DNA of 64,000 bases from Deinococcus soli (ex Cha et al. 2016) (lineage in GTDB: Bacteria; Deinococcota; Deinococci; Deinococcales; Deinococcaceae), in assembly GCF_001007995.1 (NCBI RefSeq), contig NZ_CP011389.1:3172985-3236984 (forward strand), read 5' to 3'. The notes beneath the pieces were generated by a model. The model was not told the origin of the DNA. It ran no database searches and was given only the letters and a program-made list of their open reading frames with translations. The translations under genes were made by a program, and so were the position numbers. This document shows, piece after piece, positions 21,063 to 29,621 of this stretch; within the stretch, counting starts at the first letter, position 1; every line of letters starts with the position of its first letter.

Positions 21063-22736
21063 ATGCTGTTTCTCTCGGCCCTGCTGCTGATCGTGGCGTT
21101 CCTGACGGGCAGCGCGCCGCTCGGGCACGCCGTCCTGTCCCGCGCGGGCGTGAACGTCCGCGTCAACAACCCGCACAACCTGGGCGTCGAGAACGTCCTG
21201 TACCGCGTCGGCCCGCAGCTGGCGGCCGTCACGGCCCTGCTGGACGCCGCCAAGGGCCTCCTGGCGGTGCTGATGGCCGCCAGCCTGGGCCAGCCGGAGG
21301 TGACGGTCATGGCCGCGCTCGCCGCGTACCTGGGGCACCTGAACCCGCCGCGCGCGCTCTACGGGGACACGCCGCCGCGCGGGCGGGGCAACCTCGTGCT
21401 GCTGGGCGTGCTGGCCGGACTGGCCGTCACGGGCGCGCTGCCACTGTGGGTGTGCGCGCTGCCCGTCCTGGTGTACGCCGCCGTGGCCGGATTCTTCGGG
21501 TTCGTGAGCGCCGCGACCCTGGCGGGCCTGCTGGCGTTCACGCTGGCGGTCGCCACCCTGCCGCTGGGCCCCGCGGCGAAACTGGCCGCGCTGGGCCTGC
21601 TCGTCGCCGCGACGTGGCGCTTCAAGGAGAACATCGGCCGGATGCTCGACGGGACCGAACCGCGCCTGGGCGAGGCCGTGCCCCTGGCCGGGCGGCGCAG
21701 TGACGAGGTCGTCGCGGCGTTCATGATCCACCCCATGAACCTGGAGAACTTCTGGAGTGCGCGGCGTTTCGCGTGGCTGCGGCCCCTGGTGGAAAAGGGC
21801 ATCGTCAGCGAGCGCAGCGTGCGCCAGATGGCCGACAGCCTGCGCCCCATGAAGATCGGGGAACTGCACGGCATCCGCACCGTGGACGGCAAGAGCATCC
21901 GCTGCTACCTGCTGTCCAGCCCGCTGCTGCCCGACGTGTTCCGCGACAACCCGGACCTCGCCACCCGCCGCGCCATCGAGGGCGCGCGCCTCGCGCAGGA
22001 ACTCGGCGCGGAGGTCTTCGGTCTGGGCGCGTTCTGGAGTGTCGTGGGCAACAAGGGCATCGACGTGCAGGCCGCGGTGCCGGAACTGACCATCACGAAC
22101 GGCGGGGCGTACACGTCCGGCACCATCAAGGCCGCCATTCCCGGCATCCTGGAGCACTTCGCCGCCGAGGGCCGCGACCTGAAGCACGCGACCGCCGCCG
22201 TGGTCGGCGCGAACGGCGTGGTGGCGTTCGGCATTGCGCGGACCATCGCGCCGCAGGTGGCGAAACTGATCATGATCGGCCGCGACGCCGAGCGGCTCGA
22301 ACGCACCGCCGCCACCCTGCGCCGCGCCGCGAAGGACACCGAAATCATCGCCACCACCAGCTACGACACCCTGAAAGACGCCGACCTGATCTTCACGGCC
22401 ACCAGCGACCCGAACCCCGTGATCTTCCCGCAGCACGTCAAGCCCGGCGCGTGGATCTTCGACGAGGGCCGCCCCGCCGACGTGGACGAGAGCGTGCAGG
22501 CCATTCCCGGCGTGCGCGTCATCCCCGGCGGCGTCGTGCGGCCCCCCGGCGGCATGACGAGCAACATCGACCTGCAGTTCGGAGAGGGCCAGGTGCCCGC
22601 TTGCCTCGCCGAGACGCTGATCATCGCCGCGACCGGCGAGCACCACCGCAAGAGCCTCGGTCAGCAGACCCTCACGGAGAACATCAACTTCTTCGTCGAT
22701 CAGGCCGAGAAACTGGGCTTCCAGGTCGTGGACTGA
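21063..22736 (+). CDS. Fusion of a PlsY-like acyltransferase domain and a long-chain acyl-ACP reductase-like domain
   Basis: The N-terminal part (about residues 1-200) is a multi-helix membrane domain like PlsY (acyl-phosphate:glycerol-3-phosphate acyltransferase). It has GSAPLGHAVL at the start, AAYLGHLNPP in the middle, and FKENIGRMLDGTE matching PlsY motif 3 (RxxENIxRLxxGTE). The PlsY motif 1 core (GSGNxGATN) reads NNPHNLGVEN here and the GGKGVAT loop reads RGRGNLV. The C-terminal part (about 215-557) follows the layout of cyanobacterial acyl-ACP reductase: LGAFWSVVGN, a Gly/Thr-rich TITNGGAYTSGTIKAAI, a Rossmann motif TAAVVGANGVVAFGIA near residue 380, VRVIPGGVV, and PACLAETLI with a cysteine near residue 514 matching the active cysteine region of that family. 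It probably channels an acyl group to aldehyde at the membrane. Confidence 0.75.
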   Translation: MLFLSALLLIVAFLTGSAPLGHAVLSRAGVNVRVNNPHNLGVENVLYRVGPQLAAVTALLDAAKGLLAVLMAASLGQPEVTVMAALAAYLGHLNPPRALYGDTPPRGRGNLVLLGVLAGLAVTGALPLWVCALPVLVYAAVAGFFGFVSAATLAGLLAFTLAVATLPLGPAAKLAALGLLVAATWRFKENIGRMLDGTEPRLGEAVPLAGRRSDEVVAAFMIHPMNLENFWSARRFAWLRPLVEKGIVSERSVRQMADSLRPMKIGELHGIRTVDGKSIRCYLLSSPLLPDVFRDNPDLATRRAIEGARLAQELGAEVFGLGAFWSVVGNKGIDVQAAVPELTITNGGAYTSGTIKAAIPGILEHFAAEGRDLKHATAAVVGANGVVAFGIARTIAPQVAKLIMIGRDAERLERTAATLRRAAKDTEIIATTSYDTLKDADLIFTATSDPNPVIFPQHVKPGAWIFDEGRPADVDESVQAIPGVRVIPGGVVRPPGGMTSNIDLQFGEGQVPACLAETLIIAATGEHHRKSLGQQTLTENINFFVDQAEKLGFQVVD

Positions 22737-22757
22737 CCCCCCTTCAACGGGTTCAGC

Positions 22758-22780
22758 GGGGCGCGCGGTGACGGCGCCCC
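22758..22780 (+). terminator. Terminator-like hairpin after the fusion gene
   Basis: GGGGCGC (22758-22764) pairs with GCGCCCC (22774-22780) across a 9-base loop. It lies in the 141-base gap before the phospholipase-like gene and is followed by CTCCGTCTGG rather than a clear T-run. Confidence 0.5.
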
Positions 22781-22862
22781 TCCGTCTGGTCTGGGGCGGG
22801 TCTCTCAAGGGTCTGTTCAGGTCTCTCATGCAGATGCGCTGGTGGTCACGGCGTGCGGGCAC

Positions 22863-22868
22863 TAGCCT
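22863..22868 (+). promoter_or_regulatory. -10 box of the phospholipase D-like gene
   Basis: TAGCCT lies nine bases before the ATG at 22878, giving a leaderless or nearly leaderless transcript. Confidence 0.5.
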
Positions 22869-22877
22869 GCCGGGCAG

Positions 22878-24341
22878 ATGCGCGCCGTCCTCCTGCTCCT
22901 TGCCCTGTTGTTGCCTGCCGGGGCGCACGCGGCGCGCCTCCCGCTGTTCCTCGGCCCGGCCGCGCCGCCCGTCACGCCCGCGCCGCAGGTGTGCGCCCCG
23001 CCGGACGCGCCACTGGAACGGGTGCTGTGGACCCTGGACCGCGCCCGGGGCGGCCCGGACCTGAGCTGCGGGAACGAGGTGCTGGGTTTCGTCCGCACGC
23101 CCCGCGACCTGGACAGCCCGCAGGACGCCTATCAGGTACTTGCTGACGAGATGCAGGCCGCGCGCGCCGAGGTGCTGCTGACCAGCATGGAATGGGAGAG
23201 CGACCCCGGACGGCCCGGCGCCGTGTTCGTGCAGGCCTCCCGCGACCTGTACCGCCGCGTGCAGGCCGACCCCGCCGCGTACCCGCAGGGCATGACCGTC
23301 CGCGTGCTGCTGGGTAACTACCCGCAGCTGAGCGACCCGGCGGGCACCGCCCAGGTGCTGGGGCTCGCCCGCGCCCTGCGGCAGGCGGGCGTGCCCCTGA
23401 GAGATGCCCGCGTGGGCTGGACGGTCACGCTGCTGAACTACGCGTACCTGCCGCACAGTCACGTGAAGCTTCACGTGATCGACGGCCAGGCCCTGACGGT
23501 CAGCGGCTACAACTTCACCGGGTGGCACCTGCCGCTGGGTGGATCCGGGGGGCTGGCCCTGCACGACACCGGTCTGCGGGTGCGTGGCCCGGCCGCGCAG
23601 GAGGGCGTGGCGGCCTTCGACGATCTGTGGCGGCACAGTGACGAGCTGCGCTGCCCGGACGACGTGGCTCCTGGGGACGTGGCCGCGCGCTGCACCCTGG
23701 TCGCGCCGCAGCCGCCGTCACACCCGGGCCTGGCGGCCCGAGCGGTCACGGCCGGACCGGACCGGGCTTTCCTGCTGTACCGCCGCACCGCCGGGGAAGA
23801 CTTCGCAGACCGCGCGCACCTCGCCCTGATCGGTGCGGCGCGGCAGAGCATCGACCTGATGCAGGCGGACTTCAGCCCGGGGCTGGACTGCTGGTTCGGG
23901 TACCTGAACCCCGACTCCTGCACCCTGGACCGGCTGCCGGTCTACTTCCCGGCGCTGCTGGCCGCGATGGAGCGCGGCGTGCACGTGCGGCTACTGGTCG
24001 TGGATTACGGCTTCGGGCGACCAGCCAACCGCACCGGCGTGGCCCTGATGCGACGTGAACTGCGCCGCCGTGGGCTGGACGACCGCTTCGAGGCGCGTTA
24101 CAGCACCTTCAGGTTGCACAGCAAGGTCATGACCGTGGATCACGCGCTGGTCGTGGCGGGCAGCATGAACTTCCACTTCAGCGCGTGGGGCAGCGCCGGA
24201 CTGGCCGAGGCGGCCCTGGCGACCGGAAACGTGAACGCCGTGGCGGCGCAGCAGCGCAGTTTCGAGAAGGCCTGGACGACCAGCAGTGTTGCGGTGCCGG
24301 CCGAGTCCTGGCTGGCCCGGATCACCCGCACGGCCCCCTGA
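22878..24341 (+). CDS. Secreted phospholipase D-like (HKD) protein
   Basis: This 487-residue protein has a signal peptide (LLLLALLLPAGAHA) and two HKD motifs: HVKLHVIDGQALTVSGYN near residue 195 and LHSKVMTVDHALVVAGSMN near residue 414. Two HKD motifs form the shared active site of the PLD superfamily (phospholipases, cardiolipin synthases, nucleases). The N-terminal region has paired cysteines (QVCAPPD, LSCGNEV), and extra cysteines in the middle (ELRCPDD, AARCTL, LDCWFGYLNPDSC) suggest disulfides outside the cytoplasm. It may act on envelope lipids. The substrate is not predictable. Confidence 0.88.
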   Translation: MRAVLLLLALLLPAGAHAARLPLFLGPAAPPVTPAPQVCAPPDAPLERVLWTLDRARGGPDLSCGNEVLGFVRTPRDLDSPQDAYQVLADEMQAARAEVLLTSMEWESDPGRPGAVFVQASRDLYRRVQADPAAYPQGMTVRVLLGNYPQLSDPAGTAQVLGLARALRQAGVPLRDARVGWTVTLLNYAYLPHSHVKLHVIDGQALTVSGYNFTGWHLPLGGSGGLALHDTGLRVRGPAAQEGVAAFDDLWRHSDELRCPDDVAPGDVAARCTLVAPQPPSHPGLAARAVTAGPDRAFLLYRRTAGEDFADRAHLALIGAARQSIDLMQADFSPGLDCWFGYLNPDSCTLDRLPVYFPALLAAMERGVHVRLLVVDYGFGRPANRTGVALMRRELRRRGLDDRFEARYSTFRLHSKVMTVDHALVVAGSMNFHFSAWGSAGLAEAALATGNVNAVAAQQRSFEKAWTTSSVAVPAESWLARITRTAP

Positions 24342-24370
24342 GGCCCGATGGCATCGGTTCCTGCGTCCGG

Positions 24371-24799
24371 TCAGTACGGGGCGTGACGGCCCACGCGGCC
24401 GTCCCACCGGCGGGGCAGGGCGGGGGGTTCAGGCGTGGTCGGCACACTGGTGGGCGTTCCCGGGCGGGTCAGGGCGGCGGCGTACGTCCCGATCACGTCG
24501 CCCACTGGATGCAGGATGAAGGTGTGGCGTGGTGTGCAGCGGATATGCGCCAGGGCATGCTGGGCGCTGGGGGCTTCCACGAGGTCGGCGCGGAGGGCGT
24601 CGGGCGTGCAGGCGGGCGTGGGTGTGCCCAGCACCTGACTCAGGTCCGGGTGGCGCTGACCGACCACCACGATCTGGTAGCCGTCCCTGACCGCGAGAGT
24701 GATGAGTTTGGCCTGCATGGTGGGGGAGAGGTGGGCGGCGCGACAGACGAGAACTGACTGGGAGACGTTGAAGGGGTGCACGAAGGCAGCGACTGTCAT
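24371..24799 (-). CDS. Hypothetical protein (142 aa)
   Basis: The frame starts at ATG 24799, with TACACT about 12 bases upstream on the minus strand. The product opens TVAAFVHPFNVSQSVLVC, has a short hydrophobic strand pattern around YQIVVVGQRHPD, and ends in a Pro/Arg-rich tail. No family is recognised. It converges on the phospholipase-like gene and is divergent from ispH. A longer plus-strand frame across the same region looks like low-complexity shadow. Coding status is moderately likely. Confidence 0.55.
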   Translation of the reverse strand: MTVAAFVHPFNVSQSVLVCRAAHLSPTMQAKLITLAVRDGYQIVVVGQRHPDLSQVLGTPTPACTPDALRADLVEAPSAQHALAHIRCTPRHTFILHPVGDVIGTYAAALTRPGTPTSVPTTPEPPALPRRWDGRVGRHAPY

Positions 24800-24976
24800 G
24801 GGCTGAGGGTCAGTGTAGAACTGGCCTCATGAAGGTGCCGATAAGGTTTTTCACGGATGGGGGGCAGAGCACCCCCGGAGAGGTACAGACTGACTTGACT
24901 CGCTGACTGTTGCCTGATAAGCGGATGTTCCCCCGAACCGGCGCGCGGGCGCACGGTTTCCGGCTGGGCCGCGTTC

Positions 24977-24982
24977 TAGACT
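24977..24982 (+). promoter_or_regulatory. -10 box of ispH (leaderless)
   Basis: TAGACT is followed by seven bases and the ATG at 24990. The 190-base divergent region (24800-24989) shows nothing else clear. Confidence 0.6.
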
Positions 24983-24989
24983 GTGCGAC

Positions 24990-25985
24990 ATGATCGAGCG
25001 GATTCATCTGGCCAAACCCCGCGGCTTCTGCGCGGGCGTCGTGATGGCCATTCAGGCGGTCGAGAAGGCCGCGCAGACCGAAGCGAAACCGGTGACGGTG
25101 TACCACTCCATCGTGCACAACCACACGGTCGTGGACCGGCTGGAATCCGGCTACGGCGTGCATTTCGTGGAGGATCTGGACAGCGTGGACGCCCTGCCGC
25201 AGGGGGGCGAGACCGTCGTGTTCAGCGCGCACGGAATCAGTCCCGCCGTGCGTGAGCGGGCGCGGGCGCTGGGCCTGGCGACCATCGACGCGACCTGCCC
25301 CCTGGTCACGAAGGTGCACACCGAGGCCAAGAAGTACGCGCGTGAGGGCTACACGATCCTGCTGATCGGCGACAGTGCCCGCCACCAGGAGGTCATCGGC
25401 ACGTGTGGTGAGGCGCCCGAGGCGACCATCGTGGTGGGCGTGCTCGGCAAGACCGGCGAGGGACTGGCCGATCCGCACACGGTGCAGGTGCCGGACGAGG
25501 GGAAACTGGTGGTGCTGACGCAGACGACCCTCAGCGTGGACGACACCCGGCGCACCATCGAGATCCTCAGGGGGCGCTTCCCGGCGCTGGTGGTGCCGCC
25601 CAGCGAGGACCTGTGCTACGCCACGAAGAACCGCCAGGACGCCGTGAAGGCGATCGCGCCGCACGTGGACCTGTTCCTGGTCCTGACGAGCACGCACAGC
25701 AGCAACGGCATGAGGTTGCTGGAACTCGCCGAGGCCGAGTGCGGCCGCTCGATGCGGCTGGAGACGGCGGCGGACCTCGCAGGCGTGGACTTCACGGGCG
25801 TGCGGTCGGTGGGCATCACGAGTGCGGCGAGCACCCCGGACGATCTGGTGCAGGCGGTCGTGGCGCACTTCCGCGCGCTGAACCCGGCCCTGGAGGTCGT
25901 CGAGGAGGGCGAGTGGGAGAACATCGAGTTCCGCGAGCCGAGGAAGATCCTCCCCACCCAGGCGCTGCCGCGCACCATGCAGTAG
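24990..25985 (+). CDS. ispH: 4-hydroxy-3-methylbut-2-enyl diphosphate reductase
   Basis: This 331-residue last enzyme of the MEP isoprenoid pathway makes IPP and DMAPP from HMBPP. The three cysteines that bind the iron-sulfur cluster are visible in RGFCAGVV (about Cys13), [11 protein letters not shown] (about 102) and [11 protein letters not shown] (about 209), with [10 protein letters not shown] and the TSTHSSNG substrate segments. It supplies precursors for carotenoids and menaquinone. The next gene begins immediately after its stop. Confidence 0.96.
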   Translation: MIERIHLAKPRGFCAGVVMAIQAVEKAAQTEAKPVTVYHSIVHNHTVVDRLESGYGVHFVEDLDSVDALPQGGETVVFSAHGISPAVRERARALGLATIDATCPLVTKVHTEAKKYAREGYTILLIGDSARHQEVIGTCGEAPEATIVVGVLGKTGEGLADPHTVQVPDEGKLVVLTQTTLSVDDTRRTIEILRGRFPALVVPPSEDLCYATKNRQDAVKAIAPHVDLFLVLTSTHSSNGMRLLELAEAECGRSMRLETAADLAGVDFTGVRSVGITSAASTPDDLVQAVVAHFRALNPALEVVEEGEWENIEFREPRKILPTQALPRTMQ

Positions 25986-26315
25986 GTGCCGGCCGACCTA
26001 CCGGGCGTGGTGGCGCTGCTGCTGCGCCTCGCCCTGGCGTGGCAGGTCGTGTGGGGACTGGTGGCCTTCGTGGCGATGGCGCGCGACAAGGGGCTGGCAG
26101 CCGAAGCAGGCCGCACCCGCATTCCCGAGCGTCAGCTGCACGCCCTGGAAGCGCGGGGCGGCTGGCTGGGGTCGTGGCTGGGGCAGCGCCTCTTCCGGCA
26201 CAAGACACGCAAGGTGGCGTACCAGCGGGTCTTCCGCCGGATCGCGCTGGCGTGGGCGCTGGCCGACGTCCTGATGGTGACGGGCCTGATCCTCCTGCCC
26301 GTCGTTGTCAATTGA
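25986..26315 (+). CDS. DUF1294-type membrane protein
   Basis: This 109-residue protein starts with GTG directly after the ispH stop codon. It has an N-terminal hydrophobic helix (VVALLLRLALAWQVVWGLVA), a middle RIPERQLHALEARGGWLGSWLGQRLFRHKTRKVAYQRVF typical of DUF1294 in pattern (Gly-rich turn then FRHKTxK), and a C-terminal helix (ALADVLMVTGLILLPV). It is probably a small inner-membrane protein of unknown role, cotranscribed with ispH. Confidence 0.8.
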   Translation: MPADLPGVVALLLRLALAWQVVWGLVAFVAMARDKGLAAEAGRTRIPERQLHALEARGGWLGSWLGQRLFRHKTRKVAYQRVFRRIALAWALADVLMVTGLILLPVVVN

Positions 26316-26322
26316 TAAGAGT

Positions 26323-26352
26323 TTGACCCTTCTTCCTGTCATGCGCTAGGAT
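26323..26352 (+). promoter_or_regulatory. Promoter of lysZ
   Basis: TTGACC (26323-26328), an 18-base spacer and TAGGAT (26347-26352) form one of the best promoters in the window. It is seven bases from ATG 26360, so the mRNA is leaderless. Confidence 0.75.
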
Positions 26353-26359
26353 GGCGGGC

Positions 26360-27163
<804 letters not shown>

Positions 27164-27209
27164 CCCTCACCGGGCAGGGAAGGACCGCGTGCGCTATGCT
27201 GACCCGCTC

Positions 27210-27491
27210 ATGCTGTCGCCCGCAGACCTCCTCACCTTCCTGAACGAACGCGGCGGCCGCGAATACCGCGTGCAGGCCCTGCTGCACACCGGTCGGGGCC
27301 GCAAGGCCGCCGTGCGCGAACTCGGCGAGTACTCGCTCACCGCGCGCGGCGAGACCGTGCAGGCCACCGGCCCCAGCGGTCAGACCCGCGACCTCACGCA
27401 CACGGACTTCCTCAGCGTGTTCGGCAGCTACACCTTCGGGCCCGCGCAGCCCACCGGGCGCCTGACCGACCTGGGCCCGCTGTTCAGCTGA
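27210..27491 (+). CDS. Hypothetical protein (93 aa)
   Basis: TATGCT lies nine bases before ATG 27210. The product MLSPADLLTFLNERGGREY, then KAAVRELGEYSLTARGETVQATGPSGQTRDLTH and a Phe/Gly-rich C-terminus, looks like a compact alpha/beta domain. The family is not recognised. It follows lysZ after 46 bases and has its own likely promoter. Confidence 0.65.
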   Translation: MLSPADLLTFLNERGGREYRVQALLHTGRGRKAAVRELGEYSLTARGETVQATGPSGQTRDLTHTDFLSVFGSYTFGPAQPTGRLTDLGPLFS

Positions 27492-27528
27492 CCCGGCCAG
27501 TCCCCCGGTAGCAGTGCCGGGTGCGCGG

Positions 27529-27534
27529 TAGGCT
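27529..27534 (+). promoter_or_regulatory. -10 box of ggt (leaderless GTG start)
   Basis: TAGGCT is followed by six bases and the GTG at 27541. Confidence 0.6.
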
Positions 27535-27540
27535 GCGTCC

Positions 27541-29145
27541 GTGACCTTCCAGCCTGAATACCCGAGTGTCCGTCGCCCCGTGTACGCCCGGCGCGGCATG
27601 GTCGCCACCAGCCAGCCCCTCGCCGCGCAGGCGGGCCTGAGCGTGTTGCAGCAGGGCGGGAACGCCGTGGACGCCGCGATCGCCACTGCCGCGGCGCTGA
27701 CGGTCGTGGAACCCACCAGCAACGGCATCGGCGGGGACCTGTTCGCACTCGTGTGGGCGGGCGGGGAACTGCACGGCCTGAACGCCAGCGGCGCCGCGCC
27801 CGCCGCCCTGAGCCTGGACGCCCTGCGGGAGCGGCATGCCGGAGAGATGCCCCGCCACGGCTGGACCCCTGTGACCGTCCCCGGCGCGGTGCGCGGCTGG
27901 GCCGACCTGCACGCCCGCTTCGGACGGCTGGACTTCGCGCAGGTGCTCGCCCCGGCCATCTCGTACGCACGGGACGGCTACCCGCTGTCCCCGGTGCTCG
28001 CCGCGAACTGGGCGCGGGCGACCGGCATCTACCGCCGCCTGAACCTGCCCGAGATGGCCGAATGGTTCCGCACCTTCGCGCCGGACGGGTTCACGCCCGC
28101 GCCCGGCGCGCTGTGGCGCAGCGAGGGCCACGCCCGCACCCTGGAACAGATCGCCGCGACGCACGGCGAGGCGTTCTACTCCGGTGAACTGGCCGGGCAG
28201 ATCGACGCGCACGCCCGCGCGCAGGGTGGCCTGCTGACCGGCGCGGACCTCGCCGGGCACGCCAGCGAGTGGGTCATGCCCATCCACACCGACCTGCACG
28301 GGCACCGTGTGTACGAGATCCCGCCGAACGGGCAGGGCATCGCCGCGCTGATCGCCCTGAACGTCCTGCGGGGCGTGCCGCTGCCCGAGCGCCGCGACGA
28401 CCCCCGGGGCCTGCACCTGCAGATCGAGGCGATGAAACGCGGTTTCCACGACGCGCACACCTTCGTCGCCGACCCGCGCCACACCCCGGTGGACGTCGCG
28501 CACCTGCTGTCCGGCGCGAACGCCGACGCGCACCGCGCCCACCTGGGGGACAGGGCGCACGACCCGCGCACCCGCGCGCCCAGCACCGGCGGCACCGTGT
28601 ACCTCGCCACTGCCGACGAGGAGGGGCAGATGGTCAGCCTGATCCAGAGCAACTACATGGGCTTCGGCAGCGGCATCGTCGTGCCCGGCACCGGCATCGC
28701 CCTGCACAACCGCGGGCATAACTTCCACACCGACCCCGCCCACCCCAACGCGCTGGCGCCCGGCAAGCGCCCGTATCACACCATCATCCCCGGCTTCCTG
28801 GGCCGCGCGGACGGCACCCCGGTCGGGCCGTTCGGTGTGATGGGCGGCTTCATGCAGCCGCAGGGGCACCTGCAGGTCGTGCTGAACACCGCGCTGTACG
28901 GCATGAACCCGCAGCAGGCGCTGGACGCCCCGCGCTGGCAGTGGCTGGACGGCACCCGCGTGGAGGTGGAACACGCGCTGGGCGGCACCCTGGCCCGCGA
29001 ACTGACCCGCCTGGGCCACTCCGTCAGCGTGCAACTCGACCCCGGCGCGTTCGGACGCGGGCAGATGATCCGCCGCGACCCCGCCACGGGCGTGCTGGAG
29101 GGCGGCACTGAGACCCGCACTGACGGCCACATCGCCGTCTGGTGA
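27541..29145 (+). CDS. ggt: Gamma-glutamyltransferase family protein
   Basis: This 534-residue Ntn-hydrolase has VATSQPLAAQAGLSVLQQGGNAVDAAIATAAALTVVEP in pattern near the N-terminus, ending in the NGIGGDLFALV motif. The autoprocessing and nucleophile Thr lies in APSTGGTVYLATAD near residue 350, followed by SNYMGFGSG and the ALHNRGHNF segment. The family cleaves gamma-glutamyl bonds (glutathione or gamma-glutamyl amides) or acylase substrates. No N-terminal signal peptide is visible, so a cytoplasmic location is possible. Deinococcus uses bacillithiol, so glutathione may not be its main substrate. Confidence 0.9.
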   Translation: MTFQPEYPSVRRPVYARRGMVATSQPLAAQAGLSVLQQGGNAVDAAIATAAALTVVEPTSNGIGGDLFALVWAGGELHGLNASGAAPAALSLDALRERHAGEMPRHGWTPVTVPGAVRGWADLHARFGRLDFAQVLAPAISYARDGYPLSPVLAANWARATGIYRRLNLPEMAEWFRTFAPDGFTPAPGALWRSEGHARTLEQIAATHGEAFYSGELAGQIDAHARAQGGLLTGADLAGHASEWVMPIHTDLHGHRVYEIPPNGQGIAALIALNVLRGVPLPERRDDPRGLHLQIEAMKRGFHDAHTFVADPRHTPVDVAHLLSGANADAHRAHLGDRAHDPRTRAPSTGGTVYLATADEEGQMVSLIQSNYMGFGSGIVVPGTGIALHNRGHNFHTDPAHPNALAPGKRPYHTIIPGFLGRADGTPVGPFGVMGGFMQPQGHLQVVLNTALYGMNPQQALDAPRWQWLDGTRVEVEHALGGTLARELTRLGHSVSVQLDPGAFGRGQMIRRDPATGVLEGGTETRTDGHIAVW

Positions 29146-29227
29146 GGGCCGTCCCGGCGGGGCCGCCCGCTGAGGCCCGCGCGGACGATGGTGTGAGATT
29201 CCTCACCGCCCGCGCGGTTCACTTCCC

Positions 29228-29233
29228 TACAAT
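29228..29233 (+). promoter_or_regulatory. -10 box of the small membrane protein gene (leaderless)
   Basis: TACAAT is followed by seven bases and the ATG at 29241. Confidence 0.6.
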
Positions 29234-29240
29234 TCAGCGG

Positions 29241-29540
29241 ATGTCCGTGCCGTCCTCTCCCCGCGCCACCCGCGCGCCCTCGTGGCGGCGCGTGCTGCTG
29301 CTGCTCCTGAGCGTCCTGCTGTTCCTGACCGCCGCCGCACTGGGCCTGCTCGCGCTGGGCCTGTTCTCGTCACTCGCCGCGAACGGCCCGCTGTGGCTGC
29401 GCTCGCTGGGCGTCCTGGGTGCCGGGGCGGTCCAGGGGACCGGACTGGGCCGCCTGAGCGGGGTGGCGCAGGCGTTCACGCTGGTGCTCCTCACCAGCCT
29501 GACCGCGGGGCTAGCAGCCTTCGTGAAACCGCGCGCCTGA
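29241..29540 (+). CDS. Small membrane protein
   Basis: This 99-residue protein has a basic N-terminus (RATRAPSWRR) and hydrophobic segments at about residues 18-45 (VLLLLLSVLLFLTAAALGLL) and 72-95 (QAFTLVLLTSLTAGLAAFV). The family is unknown. It is set just upstream of mreB but the two promoters are separate. The open frame extending back to 29142 precedes the -10 box and is rejected. Confidence 0.65.
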   Translation: MSVPSSPRATRAPSWRRVLLLLLSVLLFLTAAALGLLALGLFSSLAANGPLWLRSLGVLGAGAVQGTGLGRLSGVAQAFTLVLLTSLTAGLAAFVKPRA

Positions 29541-29589
29541 GCGCCCCCAGCGCATGAGGACGCATTTATCCAGGCCTCATGGCGCATGC

Positions 29590-29595
29590 TAGGAT
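29590..29595 (+). promoter_or_regulatory. -10 box of mreB
   Basis: The sequence TAGGAT lies in the gap before mreB, and the gene's GGAGG ribosome binding site lies downstream of it. It shows that mreB starts at GTG 29622, because the alternative ATG at 29586 lies upstream of transcription. Confidence 0.55.
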
Positions 29596-29621
29596 TGGGG
29601 AGTTTTGGACCGGAGGCGAGT

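Noticed and set aside
20778..23636. 952-codon minus-strand frame across the fusion gene and phospholipase-like gene
   Set aside because: Shadow of GC-rich coding sequence with no motif; the plus-strand genes are convincing.
24185..24757. 190-codon plus-strand frame over the end of the phospholipase-like gene
   Set aside because: It begins inside the PLD gene without a start signal, and the minus-strand 142-residue frame has a promoter-like sequence.
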